Shown: positions 1 to 6,731 of the stretch, piece by piece | How the letters are laid out: every line of letters begins with the position of its first letter | Position numbering within the stretch: the first letter of the stretch is position 1 | From: an uncultured Kangiella sp. | Lineage (GTDB): Bacteria; Pseudomonadota; Gammaproteobacteria; Enterobacterales; DSM-103792 | Length of the DNA: 13,364 bases | Direction of reading: 5' to 3' | NCBI GenBank assembly: GCA_946480585.1 | Contig: CAMLKQ010000030.1 | Span: 1 to 13,364, forward strand | Notes under the pieces: generated by a model | The model's database searches: none | What the model was told of the DNA's origin: nothing | Seen by the model: only the letters and a program-made list of their open reading frames with translations | Position numbers and translations under genes: made by a program

Positions 1-303
1 GGCGACCGGCGTGTCGGTCTTGGTGGCCGAGGCCGTGCGCTTGGCGACGTAGCCGGTAACCGGACTGGTTGCGGTTTCATCGGCACCGGCCTGCACGACC
101 ACCGTTTTCAGGGTGGTTTCGTCGCTGGTGCCGGTTTTTGCCGAGGCATCGGCCGGGGTGACAGCGGCGGCAGCGATCGATGCACCGATCGGAGCAGACG
201 CCAGCGCGGCGGTGGTGGGCAGACAAAACAGCAGCGCCACGACAAGCGGGTGCGGGCGGTGGGCAGGGACGTGAGAGGCGGACAACTGGCTACGGCGGGA
301 CAT
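1..303 (-). CDS. TonB-dependent siderophore receptor, N-terminal part only
   Basis: The first 101 codons of a gene that runs off the left edge. It starts at ATG 301-303, with GGAG eight bases upstream as ribosome binding site. The product begins with a basic stretch, a hydrophobic segment (about residues 19-35, VVALLFCLPTTAALAS) typical of a signal peptide, and then an Ala-rich linker. LKTVVVQA (about 65-72) follows as a TonB-box-like segment, and then GYVAKRTASATKTDTPVA, which matches the usual start of the plug domain in FpvA/FhuA-type ferric-siderophore receptors (normally continuing into a PQSVSVV-like motif). Receptors of this class sit in the outer membrane and import Fe-siderophore using TonB-ExbBD energy. 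The substrate cannot be told from this fragment. The Fur-like operator just upstream supports iron regulation. The family is fairly sure; completeness beyond the edge is unknown. Confidence 0.85.
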   Translation of the reverse strand, partial: MSRRSQLSASHVPAHRPHPLVVALLFCLPTTAALASAPIGASIAAAAVTPADASAKTGTSDETTLKTVVVQAGADETATSPVTGYVAKRTASATKTDTPVA

Positions 304-348
304 CGAATCGGCTCCGGGAAAGCATGTGCAAAGATGCGAGACGATCCT

Positions 349-372
349 ATTCGCAAATGCGAATAATTATCA
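349..372 (-). promoter_or_regulatory. Fur-like iron operator (two overlapping palindromes)
   Basis: On the minus strand 358-372 reads TGATAAT-T-ATTCGCA, which agrees with the 7-1-7 Fur consensus TGATAAT-N-ATTATCA at 12 of 14 arm positions. It overlaps a second inverted repeat, ATTCGCA-AA-TGCGAAT, at 349-364. Overlapping units of this kind suit cooperative binding of two Fur dimers. A TTGACC hexamer (382-387, minus strand) lies just upstream as a possible -35, so Fur would cover the promoter; no clean -10 is visible. The site is 46-69 bases before the receptor start codon. Confidence 0.7.
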
Positions 373-452
373 ATAGATCTCGGTCAAACCCCGGTGGATT
401 GCTCTGTCTTCCGTAGTGGAAGCTCATTAAGTGATTGAAAAGATGGCTAATT

Positions 453-3203
453 TCAGCTGTTCGGGGTCAGGAAGGCGGTCAGCTCCGCGGCTGGCAGTGG
501 CCGCGACAGGTGGTAGCCCTGGATATGGTCACAGCCCATGCCGAGCAGCAGCATCTGGGTCTGGCTGTCCTCGACGCCTTCAGCGACCACTTGCAGGCCG
601 AGGTTGTGCGCCAAGGCGATGGTCGAGCGGACGATGATGGTGTCGTGCTCGTTGCTGAACAGATCACGGACGAACAATCGGTCGATTTTCAGCGCGTGCA
701 GCGGCAACCGGTGCAGGTAACCGAGTGAGGAATAGCCGGTGCCGTAATCGTCAATCGCAAGGCGCACGCCGAGTGCCGCCAGCCGATCGAGCCGTTCGGC
801 GGCCAGCTCCGGATCGTCCATCAGCGCCGTCTCGGTGATTTCCAGTTCCAGTTGTGCTGGCGCGATCTGGTAGCGTGCCAGCGCTTCTTGAATAAACCGC
901 ACTATCCGATCATCGCGCAGATTGCGCGCCGACAGATTGACCGCCACCGTCAACGCCGGCTCGCGTCGCGAGGTCGGCGCTTGTTGCCACTCACGCAACT
1001 GCGCCAAGGCCAGATCGAGCACCCGTTCGGTCAGCGCGTGTATCGCTTCGCTGCTTTCCGCGAGTGGCAGGAAACTGTCCGGATACAACAGACCGAGGCG
1101 CGGATGCTGCCAGCGCACCAGCGCTTCAAAGCCGCTGATGCGGCCGGTTTTCAGCGCCAGTTTCGGTTGATAGTGCAGCAGCAATTGCTGCTCGCGCAGG
1201 GCCAGATCCAGATCGGCGGCCATGCTCAGCCGTTCCGGGCTGTTCTGATCCTGACTGCGGTCGTACACCGCGATGCCGCCGCCGCGCCGTTTTGCTTCAT
1301 ACATCGCCACATCGGCGCTGCGCAGCAGCGCGTGACTGTCGCGACCATCGTCCGGATAAAACGCGATGCCGATGCTGGCATCGACCATCAGCTGCATGCC
1401 ACCGACCAGATACGGTGCGCGCAGCGCATCCAGCAATTGCTGAGCAAACTGGCGCGCCGCCATCACCGGCTCGGCATCGCCACTGATCCCGGTCGGCAGC
1501 AACAAGGCAAACTCATCGCCACCCAGCCGGCAGAGCACACCGTCCTGGCTGGTGAACGCGGATTTCAGGCGCGGGCCAATCTGTTGCAGCAACAGATCGC
1601 CAACGTGGTGACCCAGCGTGTCGTTGATTTCCTTGAACCGATCCAGATCCATCAGCATCAACGCCGCGCGGCCGTCACTGTTGTCCGGCAAGCGCTGGGC
1701 AAATTCACGGTGCAGGAACATGCGATTGGGCAGACCGGTCAGGCTGTCGTGATGGGCGAGGTATTCCAGGCCATCGACGTGGCGGGCACTGGCAATGGCC
1801 AGTGCCACGGTATTGCCAATCGCGACGAAGGAATCGCGCTCGATTTCGCTGAACGGACGCTGCACCGGATACCACAGACCGATGCGGCCAAGCACCCGCT
1901 CGCGGTACAGCAGCGGAATCACCACCCCGGCTTGAATGCCGTCGGCGAGCAACCGCTGTTGCAGAGCCGGGTCCAGTCGCGTTTCGCTGGCGAGATCCGG
2001 GCACACCCACAGCCCCGGTTGCGGCACCTGTTGCAGCGCCTCGGCAATCTCCGTTGACGCGATGTCGCCCGCGACAAATGTCCGGCGGGCAAAGCCCTCA
2101 CTGGCGACGATGCGCAGCGGTTCGCGCTCGTCATCATGCAGACAAATGGCAACGTGGGGTTGCGGCAACAACTGCTGCAACGCATCGGTGGTGATTTGCA
2201 AAATCGCGGTGACATCGCTGGAGCCGTGCAGCTGCGTCGACAGCTGATTGATCAAGCGCAGGCTTTCATTGCGCTCCAGCAAGGTCTGCCGCGACTGCGC
2301 CAGCTCGGCTTCGGCGCGTTTGCGCGCGGTGTGATCGCGCACGGTCGCCAGCAAATGCGGCTCGCCGCGGATCTCGATGACATTGAGCGTGACTTCGGCG
2401 TCGAACGGCGTGCCATCATACTGGCAATGCAGCCATTCAAAATTCTGGGTCTGGCCGCTGAATGCAGCGGTGATTTTCTCGACCGCCTTTTCATCGGAGC
2501 GGCGGCCATCAGGCTGGAGTTTTGGCGAGAACCGATACGGCGGTTGACCAATGATCTGCTCACGAGTGCAGCCGAACATGCGCAAGGTCGCGGGATTGCA
2601 GTCGACAAATTGCTCGCCGCGCATCAGGAAAATGCTGTCGCCGGTGCCGTCGAACAGCGTCCGGTAGCGCTGGTCGCTGTCGCGCGCCTGCCGCTGCAAT
2701 TGTTGCAGCCGCTCCAGCTGGATGATCGGTCCCAACAACAGCGCGGCATGGCGCAGCCATTCCTGAGTGGTTTCCGGCCACGGCTTTGCTTGGCCGCGTT
2801 GTTCGGCGCGCAGGCAGCCCCACAGTTCGTCGTTGACGAACACCGGCACATCGAGCATCGCCGTGATGCCAAACGGATGCAGGTAGCCGGCCAGCAGCGC
2901 CTGACAACGTGGATCGGTGCTGACATCGGTAATGGCAATGGCATCGCCGTGGCGCAAGCTGTCGAGATACGCAGCGGCGTGTTCGGTGGCGAGCGTGGTG
3001 TTCGCGGTGCTGCCGTTGTCTTCCGCCACCACCAGCGCCTGACACAGCAGGCGTTGCCGGTTGGCGCTCAGTTGCCAGAGCCCCAGCCGATCGAGCCCGA
3101 GCTCCTGCCGCAGTGGCGTTGCCATGGCGGCAAAACTCGCAGTTACCCCGGCCGTGGCCGAGCGGGCAGCGCGCGCGAGCTGACTGGACAGACCGAACGG
3201 CAT
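453..3203 (-). CDS. GAF-PAS-GAF-GGDEF-EAL cyclic-di-GMP signalling protein
   Basis: A 916-residue cytoplasmic protein without obvious membrane segments. Order of domains: GAF (about 15-165), PAS (about 175-295), second GAF (about 320-475), GGDEF (about 480-648), EAL (about 660-910). The diguanylate cyclase signature is intact (RLGGDEF, 561-565), as are the phosphodiesterase residues: EAL in GFEALVRW (693-695), NLS (756-758), ITE, DDYGTGYSSL, KID, AEGVE and QGY. No RxxD inhibitory site precedes GGDEF; the local sequence is FTSQDGVLCRL. Both synthesis and breakdown of c-di-GMP are therefore possible, with GAF/PAS input from unknown ligands. I chose ATG 3203 because GAGG lies five bases before it; an in-frame TTG at 3218 adds five residues but has no ribosome site. 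The gene follows prfH by 100 bp on the same strand, and no convincing promoter is seen in that gap. Confidence 0.93.
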   Translation of the reverse strand: MPFGLSSQLARAARSATAGVTASFAAMATPLRQELGLDRLGLWQLSANRQRLLCQALVVAEDNGSTANTTLATEHAAAYLDSLRHGDAIAITDVSTDPRCQALLAGYLHPFGITAMLDVPVFVNDELWGCLRAEQRGQAKPWPETTQEWLRHAALLLGPIIQLERLQQLQRQARDSDQRYRTLFDGTGDSIFLMRGEQFVDCNPATLRMFGCTREQIIGQPPYRFSPKLQPDGRRSDEKAVEKITAAFSGQTQNFEWLHCQYDGTPFDAEVTLNVIEIRGEPHLLATVRDHTARKRAEAELAQSRQTLLERNESLRLINQLSTQLHGSSDVTAILQITTDALQQLLPQPHVAICLHDDEREPLRIVASEGFARRTFVAGDIASTEIAEALQQVPQPGLWVCPDLASETRLDPALQQRLLADGIQAGVVIPLLYRERVLGRIGLWYPVQRPFSEIERDSFVAIGNTVALAIASARHVDGLEYLAHHDSLTGLPNRMFLHREFAQRLPDNSDGRAALMLMDLDRFKEINDTLGHHVGDLLLQQIGPRLKSAFTSQDGVLCRLGGDEFALLLPTGISGDAEPVMAARQFAQQLLDALRAPYLVGGMQLMVDASIGIAFYPDDGRDSHALLRSADVAMYEAKRRGGGIAVYDRSQDQNSPERLSMAADLDLALREQQLLLHYQPKLALKTGRISGFEALVRWQHPRLGLLYPDSFLPLAESSEAIHALTERVLDLALAQLREWQQAPTSRREPALTVAVNLSARNLRDDRIVRFIQEALARYQIAPAQLELEITETALMDDPELAAERLDRLAALGVRLAIDDYGTGYSSLGYLHRLPLHALKIDRLFVRDLFSNEHDTIIVRSTIALAHNLGLQVVAEGVEDSQTQMLLLGMGCDHIQGYHLSRPLPAAELTAFLTPNS

Positions 3204-3285
3204 CCAAACCTCGGACAAGGCGGGTAGGGGACAGTAGCAGCAAGTCTAGTCGGCTTCGGCAGAACAGTCGTGCTGCCTGCGCCGT

Positions 3286-3299
3286 GGCGGGAACCCGCC
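3286..3299 (-). terminator. Short GC hairpin after prfH
   Basis: GGCGGG-TT-CCCGCC (minus strand) forms a five-pair stem with a GTTC loop four bases after the prfH stop. There is no T-run after it, so it may attenuate or stabilise the transcript rather than terminate it. It is the only sign of a transcript boundary between prfH and the GGDEF-EAL gene. Confidence 0.3.
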
Positions 3300-3303
3300 G
3301 TTG

Positions 3304-3942
3304 TCAGTCCGACAAAACGGCGGCTTGATCGTCGGGCACAAAGTCCGGGCCGACAAAGCGCCGGCACGGATTGCCGCGCGGCATCGCGCGCGCCTGCAGG
3401 CGACGGTCATTGCGTGCGGCGCTGCTGGCGCGCTGCTGTTGCGCGTCCAGACGTTGTGCCAGCAACAACAACGCGAGGCGCTTGTTGGCGTGTTGACTGC
3501 GTTCGCTCTGCACTTTGACCGACAGGCCGGTGCCGACATGGATCGCCCGCACCGCCGATTCCGTCCGGTTGACATGCTGACCGCCGGGGCCGCTGCTGCG
3601 CAGGGTTTCGAAGCGCACGTCGCTGGCAAAGGCCGGCGACGGCGCGGCGGCCAGCACGGCGCTGAAAAACCAGTTCTTGCGACCGTGTTGTGGTCGGTAT
3701 GGACTGCGGCAAACCCACAACAGACTGCCGCACCAACGTGCAGCCAGCGCGGCCGCGGCATCGCCATCCAGATGCAGCAGCACCGACGCATAGCTGCCCG
3801 GTTGTGCGCCGGGCACTGATTCGACGTCGGTGACGCGGACTGCCATGGCCTGCGCTTCCTGTTGCAAACGGTGCCAGGCTTTTGCCACCGCCAGTTCGCA
3901 TTCGGCCGGACCTTGAGCCGCGGAGAGTTGCAGCAAAATCAT
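3304..3942 (-). CDS. prfH: Peptide chain release factor homologue PrfH
   Basis: A 212-residue class-I release-factor homologue. The catalytic GGQ lies at 120-122 in [14 protein letters not shown], the loop that hydrolyses peptidyl-tRNA in the ribosomal peptidyl-transferase centre. The tail ([13 protein letters not shown], about 189-201) is characteristic of PrfH. The protein is far shorter than RF1/RF2 (about 360 residues) and lacks their stop-codon-reading motifs. From published work on the family, PrfH acts on ribosomes whose 16S rRNA was cut in the decoding centre (colicin E3-type damage), releasing the nascent chain so that the linked RtcB can religate the rRNA. The ATG at 3942 overlaps the rtcB stop as ATGA, with a purine-rich GGGGAG inside rtcB as ribosome site, so the two are translationally coupled. 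The gene appears full length, with no frameshift. Confidence 0.95.
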   Translation of the reverse strand: MILLQLSAAQGPAECELAVAKAWHRLQQEAQAMAVRVTDVESVPGAQPGSYASVLLHLDGDAAAALAARWCGSLLWVCRSPYRPQHGRKNWFFSAVLAAAPSPAFASDVRFETLRSSGPGGQHVNRTESAVRAIHVGTGLSVKVQSERSQHANKRLALLLLAQRLDAQQQRASSAARNDRRLQARAMPRGNPCRRFVGPDFVPDDQAAVLSD

Positions 3943-5090
3943 GCGCCGTTCTCCCCGCGAGTTTTGTAAGTCAGCACCGGTTTCAGACGTGCCAACAGCT
4001 GTACCAGTCCGGCCTCACGCAGCGCGCCGACCACCGAGTCGATTGGCTTGTATGCGTCCGGCGCTTCTTCAAACAACAAGCTGCGGTCAGCGCAAATCAC
4101 CCGGCTGCCCAAGGTCGTGCGCGTCAGCTGTTCGGCGGTGTAGCGTTGCCGCAAACGATCCTTGCAATCGCTGCGCTGCCATTTGCGACCCGCGCCATGC
4201 GCCAGTGAGCGCAGGCTGCGATCGTCAACCAGCGGTTGCACCAGATAGCTGTAATCGCCGCGCGAACCGGGAATGATCACCGGACCGGCATCGGCCGGCG
4301 TGGCGCCTTTGCGATGCAACCAGCCGTCATAACCGGCAATGCGGGCCGGGCTGACCAGGTTGTGGTGCACATCGAGACATTTGCTGCCGTCGCTGCGCAG
4401 GCGCTGCAACATCCGCTGGCCAATCAGGTCGCGGTTGCATTCGGCAAAGCGCAAGGCCGCGTTATGCCGCGCCAGATAATGCTCGGCATCGGCACTGTCC
4501 GCTGCCAGACCGTGATGACCGAACTGCTCGATTTGCTCGCGCAGAATGCTTTCGCCCAATCCGCGCGAGCCACTGTGCACCAACAGCAGGAGACGTTGCC
4601 GATCGAGCTGCAGTGCAAGCACGGCCTGCTCGTCATACACCTCGTCCAGTTGTTGCAATTCGGCGAAGTGATTGCCGCCACCTATGGTGCCCAGCGAGCG
4701 TTCATGGCCTGTCAGCGGCAAACCGAACTTGTCGATGCTTTGCTGCCAGAGCGCTTGGTCACTGTCGGCCAACGGCAGATCAATATTGCCGAGCCGTTGC
4801 TCCAGTTTGTCCAGTCGCAACTTGGCTACGGGCAGATCGGTCTGCCACAGTGCCATGCCGCAACCGATGTCGTTGCCGACCAGTGCGGGATAAAACCGCT
4901 CCCGCGAAAAAAACGCCGCACCGACCGGATAGCCACGGCCCGGATGCAAATCCGGCATGCCGGCGACGTACTGCATGCCCGGCAAGCGGGCAGTGGTTTC
5001 GAGTTGTTGGATCGCTTTACCTTCGATCCAGGTGTGGTCCGAGGCAATCAAAACGATGCCGTCGGCCAACTGCAGATAGCAATTGCCCAT
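3939..5090 (-). CDS. rtcB: RtcB-family RNA ligase (PrfH-linked RtcB2 type)
   Basis: A 383-residue GTP- and Mn-dependent RNA ligase that joins 2',3'-cyclic phosphate or 3'-phosphate ends to 5'-OH ends. The active-site blocks of the family are all present: [11 protein letters not shown] (D74, C77), GTIGGGNHF (H141), VHSGSRG (H172), VHHN (H242/H243), PGSRGDYSY and AHGAGR (H298, matching the guanylylated histidine). The start is set at ATG 5090, preceded by AGGA with seven bases spacing, and the family-like N-terminus ([11 protein letters not shown]) begins here. In-frame codons up to 5201 only translate the intergenic repeat. The partner prfH follows with a 4-nt overlap, which marks this as the repair-type RtcB2 rather than a housekeeping copy; no rtcR-like sigma54 activator is present in the window. 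A U-rich stretch lies about 10-35 bases before the start. Confidence 0.95.
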   Translation of the reverse strand: MGNCYLQLADGIVLIASDHTWIEGKAIQQLETTARLPGMQYVAGMPDLHPGRGYPVGAAFFSRERFYPALVGNDIGCGMALWQTDLPVAKLRLDKLEQRLGNIDLPLADSDQALWQQSIDKFGLPLTGHERSLGTIGGGNHFAELQQLDEVYDEQAVLALQLDRQRLLLLVHSGSRGLGESILREQIEQFGHHGLAADSADAEHYLARHNAALRFAECNRDLIGQRMLQRLRSDGSKCLDVHHNLVSPARIAGYDGWLHRKGATPADAGPVIIPGSRGDYSYLVQPLVDDRSLRSLAHGAGRKWQRSDCKDRLRQRYTAEQLTRTTLGSRVICADRSLLFEEAPDAYKPIDSVVGALREAGLVQLLARLKPVLTYKTRGENGA

Positions 5091-5163
5091 GATCCATTCC
5101 TGATGGAAAACAAAAAGAAATCGGAAATGGCAGGCCGGAGCCGGGCAATGCGTGCCGCTGCTG

Positions 5164-5192
5164 CAAATACGAATGTCGCGAAGCGACTTCAA
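5164..5192 (-). promoter_or_regulatory. Possible proximal promoter of rtcB-prfH
   Basis: On the minus strand TTGAAG (5187-5192) and TATTTG (5164-5169) are separated by 17 bases. The matches to the sigma-70 consensus are only moderate (4/6 and 3/6). The spacer contains the GAATGTCGCGAAGCGACTTC hairpin. Transcription could equally come from the stronger-looking leader promoter near 5360-5388. Confidence 0.25.
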
Positions 5193-5261
5193 CCTCATCA
5201 CCCTCGCCCCTTGTGGGAGAGGGTGGCGCGTAGCGCCGGGAGAGGGAAACGCGTAAGCGTT
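5171..5261. repeat. Cluster of short hairpins, REP-like intergenic element
   Basis: Four hairpins lie side by side: GAA-t-GTCGC-gaa-GCGAC-TTC (5171-5190); ACCCTCGCCC-cttgt-GGGAGAGGGT (5200-5224, one mismatch); GGCGC-gta-GCGCC (5225-5237); and AACGC-gtaa-GCGTT (5248-5261). The word GGGAGAGGG occurs twice, at 5215-5223 and near 5238-5246. The make-up resembles the dispersed palindromic intergenic elements of proteobacteria, but copy number cannot be seen from one window. The element lies between the short leader ORF and rtcB, so any transcript from the leader promoter would carry it as folded RNA. Confidence 0.6.
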
Positions 5262-5276
5262 AGCGGCGGGAGACGA

Positions 5277-5318
5277 TCAAACCGGGCACGACCTGCAAAG
5301 GTGCAACGCGTACTTCAT
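5277..5318 (-). CDS. 13-codon ORF, possible leader peptide of rtcB-prfH
   Basis: ATG 5316-5318 to TGA 5277-5279 encodes MKYALHLCRSCPV. It is supported by its ribosome site rather than by its length: AAAGGAGG lies eight bases before the ATG, the best Shine-Dalgarno in the window. A plausible promoter lies upstream at the right distance. No family is recognised; the two cysteines and a rare AGG codon are the only notable features. The stop falls directly before the hairpin cluster, and rtcB starts 187 bases further on. It could be a leader peptide that controls rtcB-prfH, or the first codons of an older gene cut off when the repeat element arrived. The function is unknown. Confidence 0.45.
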   Translation of the reverse strand: MKYALHLCRSCPV

Positions 5319-5336
5319 GTTGGTGTCCTCCTTTGC
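5295..5336 (-). promoter_or_regulatory. Inverted repeat able to mask the leader ribosome site
   Basis: On the minus strand GCAAAGG (5330-5336) contains part of the leader Shine-Dalgarno and is perfectly complementary to CCTTTGC (5295-5301) inside codons of the 13-codon ORF. Pairing (seven base pairs, 28-base loop) would hide the ribosome site, and a ribosome on the ORF would open it. A match of this size can occur by chance, so this is only suggestive. Confidence 0.3.
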
Positions 5337-5359
5337 GGTGTGTGAGTGAGAAGGCGCGC

Positions 5360-5388
5360 ATGCTATGCCGATTTTTATCAAAGTGCAA
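5360..5388 (-). promoter_or_regulatory. Candidate sigma-70 promoter of the leader ORF
   Basis: TTGCAC (5383-5388) and TAGCAT (5360-5365) on the minus strand are separated by exactly 17 bases. The start point would be about 35 bases before the leader ATG. The -35 is weak (3/6) and the -10 moderate (4/6); an AT-rich spacer helps. The most upstream unit of the phased GACC array begins 11 bases behind the -35. Confidence 0.45.
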
Positions 5389-5398
5389 CGCTCGTTCC

Positions 5399-5487
5399 GA
5401 CCAGCGGTTGCTCGCGGGTGACCGTGGCGGACCGTCCGCCGACCGGTGCTGCCGGCGGCTGCGACCAACCGCACTGGCGCTGCGACG
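5399..5487 (+). repeat. Helically phased GACC direct repeats upstream of the kinase gene
   Basis: GACC starts at 5399, 5420, 5430, 5441 and 5463, and a GACG at 5484. The steps are 21, 10, 11, 22 and 21 bases, all close to multiples of 10.5, so every copy faces the same side of the helix. Two of the central copies are GACCGT and a third GACCGG. The last two units share TGCGAC (5461 region and 5481-5486). A 15-bp palindrome, GGCGGAC-C-GTCCGCC, sits at 5426-5440. The array lies between divergent promoters, which suits a regulator that binds phased direct repeats, as LytTR-type proteins do. Confidence 0.45.
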
Positions 5488-5516
5488 AATGTCTGCCGGC
5501 CGCGCGTTGGCTCGCC

Positions 5517-5522
5517 TAGAAT
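5517..5522 (+). promoter_or_regulatory. Possible -10 box for the kinase-regulator operon
   Basis: TAGAAT matches the sigma-70 -10 consensus at five of six positions, about 34 bases before the kinase start codon. No good -35 lies 16-18 bases upstream (TGCCGG is the nearest candidate), which would suit an activator-dependent promoter fed from the phased repeats upstream. Confidence 0.35.
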
Positions 5523-5555
5523 GCAGCATCGAACCGGTGTCCGAGGGGACCGATT

Positions 5556-6731
5556 GTGCTGGGCGTGCTGCTGCAAAATCGCTTACGGCTGTTCTGGCTG
5601 CTGAACATCAGCGGCTGGGCGGCTTACGGTTTTGCCAATTATCTGGCCGGCCGCTACTGGGGCGAGGAGTGGGGCCTGCCGCTGTACCGGCTGGTCAGTT
5701 CCGCCACCGGTTTCGTGATCAGTCTGGGCTTGCGCCAGATCTACAAATCCATCTGGGAACAATCGGTCTGGCGTCAGGCGCTGGTGGTGATCGTCAGCGC
5801 CTACCTGTGCGGCGCCATCATGGCGATACTGTGCAATGCCGCGCTCTGGGAGCTCTATCCCGAGCATTACACCGATACCGACCGTCACCTGATGCACTAC
5901 TTCAAAGGCGTGACCGGGCTGTTCTACATGTTCATCTGCTGGAGCGGGCTGTATTACGGATTCAAGTTCTATGAAGGCATGCAGCTGGCGACCCAGCGGG
6001 CGCTGCGCGCCAACGCGCTGGCGCACGAGTCGCAGCTGAAAATGTTGCGCTACCAGCTCAATCCGCATTTCCTGTTCAACACGCTGAACGCCATCTCGAC
6101 CCTGATTCTGGAAAAGAACACCATCGTCGCCAATGACATGGTGGCGCGCTTGTCGAACTTTCTGCGCTATTCACTCGACAACGACCCGATGCAGAAAACC
6201 ACGCTGGCGCAGGAAATCAATGCACTGAAGCTGTACCTGGATATCGAGAAGGTGCGCTTTGAAGACCGGCTGAATCTGGTGTTCGATTTGGAAGAGCCGG
6301 CACTCGATGGCCTGATCCCGAGTCTGCTGCTGCAGCCGCTGGTCGAAAACGCCATCAAGTATGCCATCGCCAAATCCGAGCAAGGCGGCACCATCGCGAT
6401 CCGTGCCCGGGTGTTCGCCCGCGAGCTGTTGCTGGAGGTCAGCGACGATGGCCCCGGCATTCCCGGTCTGACCGATGGCGGTGCCTTACCTCACAACGGT
6501 GCTTTTCCACATAATGGCACCGGCCAAAACAACGGCACTGGCGCGGGCAACGGCAAGACCGGCTGCGGTGTCGGTGTCCGCAACACCCGCGAGCGCTTGC
6601 GCGAGTTGTATGGCGATGCCCACTCGTTCCAGCTCAGCAATGTCGAACCGCATGGCTTGCAGATCAGTATCCGCATTCCCTTCCAGACAGATGGCCAGCG
6701 CTCGCCGCTGGTGTCCGGAGCAACATCGTGA
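5556..6731 (+). CDS. LytS/AlgZ-type membrane sensor histidine kinase
   Basis: 391 residues. The start is GTG 5556, preceded by GAGGGG with seven bases spacing. Four hydrophobic segments occupy the N-terminal part (about 10-31, 43-60, 74-100, 117-137), then a short linker and the His_kinase domain with phospho-acceptor H171 in QLNPHFLFNTLNAIS. The ATPase domain follows, with N box LLLQPLVENAIKY (N265) and G1 box DDGPGIPG (298-304). The G2 part GVGVRNTRERL comes only at about 338-348, because some 30 Gly/Asn-rich residues (about 305-334, with PHNGAFPHNGTGQNNG) are inserted in the ATP lid. The family signals to LytTR regulators, and its partner gene follows with a 4-nt overlap. The stimulus is unknown; the membrane part has no recognised sensor domain. 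Confidence 0.93.
   Translation: MLGVLLQNRLRLFWLLNISGWAAYGFANYLAGRYWGEEWGLPLYRLVSSATGFVISLGLRQIYKSIWEQSVWRQALVVIVSAYLCGAIMAILCNAALWELYPEHYTDTDRHLMHYFKGVTGLFYMFICWSGLYYGFKFYEGMQLATQRALRANALAHESQLKMLRYQLNPHFLFNTLNAISTLILEKNTIVANDMVARLSNFLRYSLDNDPMQKTTLAQEINALKLYLDIEKVRFEDRLNLVFDLEEPALDGLIPSLLLQPLVENAIKYAIAKSEQGGTIAIRARVFARELLLEVSDDGPGIPGLTDGGALPHNGAFPHNGTGQNNGTGAGNGKTGCGVGVRNTRERLRELYGDAHSFQLSNVEPHGLQISIRIPFQTDGQRSPLVSGATS

Noticed and set aside
3204..3218. TTG start for the GGDEF-EAL protein
   Set aside because: No ribosome site before the TTG, whereas ATG 3203 has GAGG at five bases.
852..3227. Long plus-strand reading frames (401 and 363 codons) opposite the GGDEF-EAL gene
   Set aside because: They are antisense to a protein with full domain conservation, lack recognisable domains, are rich in Gln/Arg/His as expected from reverse-reading high-GC codons, and have no convincing ribosome sites.
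5091..5201. Upstream in-frame extension of rtcB to ATG 5201
   Set aside because: The extra 37 residues translate the intergenic repeat. The ATG at 5090 has its own Shine-Dalgarno and starts the family-like sequence.
5171..5261. CRISPR-like repeats
   Set aside because: The hairpins differ from one another and there are no regular spacers or cas genes.
4236..5345. 369-codon plus-strand frame opposite rtcB
   Set aside because: It mirrors conserved RtcB codons and then runs through the hairpin cluster. No family resemblance.
5301..5391. Nine-base direct repeat GTGCAACGC at 5301-5309 and 5383-5391
   Set aside because: Only two copies, one inside the short ORF and one across the -35. The 82-base separation has no clear meaning, so chance is likely.
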